A stretch of 64,000 nucleotides of DNA from Isoetes taiwanensis. Lineage: Eukaryota > Streptophyta > Lycopodiopsida > Isoetales > Isoetaceae. The notes under the pieces are model-generated. The model was given only the letters and a program-made list of their open reading frames with translations, did no database searches and was not told where the DNA came from. A program made the translations under genes and the position numbers. The DNA is taken from the NCBI GenBank assembly GCA_021234155.1, contig JAJEKV010000094.1, positions 1,686,999 to 1,750,998 of the forward strand. Direction: 5' to 3'. Below, one piece after another: positions 59,151 to 64,000 of the stretch; position 1 is the first letter of the stretch, and the number at the start of each line of letters is the position of its first letter.

Positions 59151-62100
59151 GCAGGGGCATGCATGGGATATTCATGATTGATAATGCATTGCCAAAAGGA
59201 AAATAAAAAATAAAAAATCCCCAAGAGATTCCTGGCTGGTTCTTGAAGTTTGGAGGTAAAATCAAATGCTTATGGATGTACCATGTAGTCATGCTCTAAA
59301 ATAAAATGATAAATAAAGATATGAAGTGCATTTTTTTGTGTGTGCACATTCATTAATAGAAATATAGAGGGAGCAATATAGGAGATGGATATACACGTGG
59401 AAGGAGGAAGAGAGATGAATGGAAGTGCATTAATCATCTCTTTAAGATCTTTGGGTCCACAAAGGAATGGGGAGGGAGGAACAAATTTGCTAGCACATAT
59501 TCACACATGCCCTCCATTTTTTGTTTTTTGTGGACTGACTTTAAATGAAGGGGATATATCTCTAAAGATTTTGCACAATTCTTCTTGTATTGTGGGAAGC
59601 TGCTAACGCAAAGGTTGGAAATAAGATTTTGATGCAGTATTGTATTTGTAGTCGTATAAATACATGATTTGAGGAGCTTAGAGCCATTTTTTAGTAGCTT
59701 GTTTTCATGAGTCCTTTTTTAGCTGGTGTTCTCTCAAGGGTGGAAGGGATGGATTTCTTTTGGGCTGGAAATAGAAAGTGGCCAACTAACGACATGACCT
59801 CCCAGGCCTGATGCGATGCCAATTTTTGTGCAGGCTTATTTGGCCTTCTGATTTGAAAGAAAGTTTCTCGGCAGCATGAATTTGTGGGAGGTTTGTGGGG
59901 ATAAAGGGTTTCTGCAGGGCAGGGGTAGAGTAAAGCCAGGGGAAGCCAGATTGGAAATTTGTTAGTTTTGAAAGTGCCTGGATGCAGATTTGCGAGGTTT
60001 GAGGCCAAAAAATGGATGCTTTGAGGCATTTACAGGTTTTTTAAGGTAGGGGCAGATACTGGAATGCTGGATGTCGAGCCTCCATCTAGTCCGATGCTTT
60101 ATGTGAACCTCCTAATGCAGATCTTGTTGGAATACTGGTGAGTTGATGGATCACTGCCCTAGCCTTCACCCTGTTCTCTGTCCCATTAGTGCAAAGAACA
60201 TTAGTACCATTGGAAATTGAAGGGAGCAGGGTTGCAACAATTTTGCTGACCTTATGGAAGGCTAGGTACTTCTGGATATGAATTGGCACATGTTAAAATA
60301 ATATGATCTCTTCAATAACTTAAGCTTGAAATCTTATATATTTTAGATTTTATATTATTAAAATGCTACACTCTGCATGAAACTCTACACACACTGCTTC
60401 TAATTTTTTATAATCAATGACTCATGCCAATATTTTTTTTCAACTCCAGGGCTGTATCGATACAATTATCCATTGAATGTTTTGCTATAGCATGTCTCTG
60501 TTATCTCTGTTGCCATATAACTATGAGCTAAGAGAATTTACCCATGAGTATGATGTTTGAGATATAAACATCTCTTTGAAAATCGAAGTGTTATGTTGGG
60601 GTATGTAGACCCTTGCAATTCTCTTGCCATTGGCAAGGACATACCTGTTCTGCAGCAAACTAAACAAACACTGCCTTGTTAACCTGATCTCTAGATAGAG
60701 AACCACAAAAACTTTAACACTGTTAATTATTGTGCACTGTATGTCCTATTAAAATGATTGTCAGCTTTGCAAGTGGAATGTGGTCAAGAAAATTTCTCCA
60801 AACAAACTAAAAAGACATGGGAAGCAAGCACTATATTAGCTTTTGCCATTCTAAAATGCCCCTTATACTTCAAATTCGCTAAGCTTTCTATTTTTACTAT
60901 ATGAACCTTTTACAAAAATATTGCTGCCGCTGCAATATCACAATAATGCATGCATTACGGGGATCCTCATGGATTTACTAATACTCGGCGACTGATGTGC
61001 ACCATCAAGGATCATTGCAAATTGCATCATGAGGCGTAAGACCTGGCGAAAAATTCTGTAGATGCTACTTTCTATTGTTGAGTTGTGCTTTAGGGCCAAT
61101 GCAGTTGCATTGGTAAAAAGAATTGTATTTATAAGGTTTGACATAAAAACCACCTTGAGCCAATCCAAACATACAAAGTAGAACCGCTTTTACGAGAATT
61201 GGCCGATAATTGTTGTGAATGGGATTGAACTTTGTCAAGGCTGGGCTGCAAGATCTTGGTATTTGAAGTAGTCTGAAGCATGGGCCTGCGAAAAATATGT
61301 AGAATGTCAAACATTGATAAAATAAAGCCCTAAAACACCGGTATTATGGAAAGAGGAACTGGCTGGCTGAAATCCAAAATTGTACCTCCAAGAATCAAAA
61401 CCAACTTTAGGATTAGGATGAGAAAATGCATTGCGCATTATTAAGTGCAGACTAGGGAAGCGATTTAGAACCATGCCGTAGAGAATCTCCGAAACATTAA
61501 ATAGCTTAGAACCATGTTGTTGAGCCATGCACATAGATCCAAAGCATTTAGCATATCATTGCTCTCAACAATCATTGCTTTACAGTATTGTCACTTATAG
61601 ATATTCACATCAAAATATACATTTCCAGTTATTTTTTCAATTGTGAAAGATACCAACCTCTTATATATCGAAACACATGAGCCAGCTTGACAAAACATGG
61701 AAATAAGAAAAGAACATGCAGCAAAAGATGATAGATTGTAACTTAGTTTACACTCTAGTTAAGAAAACTTACCAATTGAATACACCTGTGGATTTGGTTG
61801 CAAATCCTTCTATGTGGACTCATTTTCGCATGTAATCTCTATACATGTGGTCAAGGCCATGGATAAGATGCATGTGCCTGTAAGAAAGCAGAAGCATTTT
61901 AGAACAAAAAAATCCAGCAAAAAAATACAATGATATGATACAAATAATATACCAAGCTTATCATCTCGTCTAACTTAATTTAATAGCTTCATATGGCTGT
62001 AGAATATAGCTAAGGGCGAATAATACTTATAGACTCTGCCCTGTAAAAATAATTACATGTGTGCATATTTGCAGATTAAGAATGAAAAGAAAAGCTTCTT

Positions 62101-63850
62101 AACAAATTTAAAAATATTTCCATTACATGCGTAGACATCAACATTTAATGAGATATAATTCTATGTCCTACAGAGGCAAGACGAATACCATGGATTGTTT
62201 GGTTGCATTAGATGCATGTTAAGCAAATCAAATGGAGCAGGAACACAACAGAAGCATAAAATTGTGTACCAGCATTCCTGCTTCCTTATACCATTTCTTA
62301 TGTTTGCATAACCTGAGATGCATAAGAATCAACCAACCATATCTGATAAGCACATAGCTCATAGAAGGTCAGAGCATTTTATCTGCCTAAAAATAATGTA
62401 GTCGATTTAACAAAGCTCCAAAGCCCAAATCGATGCTAATCTCCTTCTTGGAAAACAAAGATGATAAGAATAAAAAATGTTATAATAAAATAGTGAACAG
62501 TTTAGAGATCATAAGAAGCTATTGTACCTCATTTTCCCTTCATCCTTCTTTTACAACATCACCATGGTCTGTGGAAGTTCCTCATCTAAAATGGCTTCTT
62601 CGCTCAATGAAATACAATGAATCTCGGAGGCGATCGTGAGATCCGAAGCTCATGTTCGATTACCTCCGGTCTTGATATAAACACCACCCGGTAGTCCACA
62701 TGTACACATGTGCATTAGCAAGAGTAGCATGTATCATGACAAATTATTACAATGGAACAAATAATGTTCTAGAATAAATAACCAACCTCGAGGTAACACC
62801 AGCTCAAGTTCATTTTGGAATACTTCACTTTGTACGATACAATTTGGACCAAGCCCATTACTTATTCGTGATTCTTAAACCATGTTCATGTCCAAGCCCG
62901 ACAAAATAAAAGTAGAACATGATATAATATAAATAGGTAATCAAAGTCACAATTCTAAAAATCAGACCTTATATTCATTTCTTTCACCTTGGTTTAAATG
63001 TGCAATGATGTTCAAGCAAAGAATCAATCGGACAACCATTTCTTAAGACGGAGTAAGATAACGATATGGTGCATATCCAAGAATTCAAATGCCAAGATAG
63101 CATTGTGTGATTCTTCTACTCTACCTGTAATGCCCTTTATATAAGTTGTAGATAAAATGAGAGCAATCAAACAAAGAGCCCTCTTCAAGTACTTAATTAA
63201 TATTCTTACCATTCTCGATTGCAAAGATAGACAACATGGGTCGGATTTGAACCATTAGGGTTTCTTGTAGTAGAAGAAAACCCGTATGAATAGAGGTCCG
63301 AAAGTCTATCGGAAAATAAGAAACCCAAATTGAAAATAATGCATTTATTTGAGAATATGGCTTTAAGAATAGTATGATCATACCGGATGCTTTGCATAAA
63401 AGAAGCCAGCTACTTTGATGCAGAGCCCTAGACACCAACGCACTCATGCGGCAAGAACGCTACGATTTGTCGATGCCTTCCATCTTGTTGCCTACTCTTT
63501 GAAACTTGATGATGGATCTCAAGTATTACCGGACTTGTTGCTTGCAGATAAAATGCCATAATAAAAAAATCGCCAGTGTTGCTTGCAGATGAAATGCCAT
63601 GGAAGAAAAGCTGTCCATAACGACCTGCCCAGCTCAAAGGTGCCGGCAAGATGACAGAGCAATAAGAAATTCGTAGGAAGGGGGGATTTGCACCGAAGTT
63701 TTTTTTCCATTCAAAGTATTTTCGGCCAGTTCAAATTTCCATTGAATGTCGGCAACCTGCGTCCCGCAGGGGCAACGCAAACTGGAAGGGAACGCCGCAT
63801 GTGGCGTTACATGCGGCGTTCCAGGCACGGTTCCCAACCCCATCCTAAAA
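59151..63850. other. interior of the TIR/Helitron segment, no gene recognised
   Basis: About 4.7 kb with only short frames (the longest is 112 codons on the minus strand at 59691-60029), none with a transposase, Rep/helicase or host domain I know. The element is therefore non-autonomous or very decayed. Confidence 0.45.
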
Positions 63851-63861
63851 TAAAAAAGAAG

Positions 63862-63927
63862 ATAAACGTCACTTTTGTGCCATTTATGACGTTTATGCTC
63901 CCCAAATGGCACAAAAGTGACGTTTAT
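63862..63927. repeat. perfect 24 bp hairpin of subterminal motif
   Basis: Arms 63862-63885 and 63904-63927 are exact inverted copies of a unit containing GTCACTTTTGTGCCATTT, with an 18-base loop. The same unit is part of both terminal repeats, so the right end carries at least three copies in alternating orientation. Confidence 0.9.
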
Positions 63928-63933
63928 GCCCCA

Positions 63934-63990
63934 TAAAAAGGCGGAGGATAAATGTCACTTTTGTGCCATTTCTACCTATTTTTGTAGTAG
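63934..63990 (-). mobile_element. right terminal inverted repeat, CACTA-like
   Basis: Inverted partner of 58612-58668 with one mismatch over 57 bases, ending CTATTTTTGTAGTAG. Only ten bases of flank remain in the window, so the true outer edge cannot be tested well. Confidence 0.75.
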
Positions 63991-64000
63991 AGGGCGTTTC

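Noticed and set aside
58607-63995. Target-site duplication proving one intact CACTA insertion
   Set aside because: The flanking triplets differ (ATT and GGC) and the right outer bases do not match the left, so intact insertion is not shown.

Overview
The window looks like nuclear DNA of a land plant. The evidence is multi-exon gene pieces with GT-AG introns (a DUF1990/UPF0548 gene, Obg GTPase and alanyl-tRNA synthetase exons, an Argonaute PIWI piece), a tRNA-iMet primer site beside an LTR, plant L1 and copia relics, Helitron-type ends, long microsatellites and a large satellite array. There are no operons, CRISPR arrays or bacterial signals. The species cannot be named from sequence alone. 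It is an accessory, transposon-dominated region, and I see no gene that is clearly intact from start to stop.

Layout. 0.4-0.8 kb: relic of an Ulp1-like cysteine protease. 1.86 kb, 11.2 kb and 16.9 kb: three clusters of a GCGTCGTT motif, all in the same orientation. 3.05-10.03 kb: tandem satellite with a ~1.12 kb monomer; the first monomer contains a ~290 bp internal amplification. 10.9 kb: Argonaute PIWI fragment. 11.7-12.7 kb: (TTC)n and a three-copy ~122 bp repeat. 13-16.5 kb: unrecognised, frameshifted coding-like DNA. 17.2-18.8 kb: primer-binding site plus a probable LTR on the minus strand. 21.1-27.1 kb: one truncated and one nearly full-length copy of a single LINE family, with a PIF/Harbinger transposase relic between them. 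27.5-29.6 kb: DUF1990 gene whose introns hold a (GA)n tract and a fold-back element. 30.5-36.3 kb: three copies of a CATGCATG-rich element that ends in a covarying hairpin, and a Helitron-type 3' end. 36.6-38.8 kb: L1 LINE relic with poly(A). 40.6-46.6 kb: two more LINE copies, one split by a 2.56 kb nested insertion that contains a 451 bp element with 109 bp perfectly matched inverted ends. 48.5-50.1 kb: degenerate GAATCT minisatellite. 52.1-54.0 kb: exons of unrelated host genes (Obg, AlaRS and an unidentified one) packed on the same strand. 57.4-58.2 kb: copia gag relic on the minus strand. 58.6-64.0 kb: 5.4 kb segment bounded by 57 bp inverted repeats (CACTA-like), with a Helitron-type end just inside the left repeat.

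How it fits together. The main LINE family has an ORF1 with a coiled coil, an ORF2 with AP-endonuclease, reverse transcriptase and a C-terminal zinc motif, and a 3' end made of a small stem-loop followed by a simple-repeat tail instead of poly(A). The adjacent AlaRS and Obg exons with introns retained look like DNA-level gene-fragment capture. Several host-derived exons carry 1-2 base losses at G or CG positions, and satellite monomers differ mainly by short indels in C/G runs. Either these are decayed copies or the assembly carries systematic indel errors here; reads would decide.
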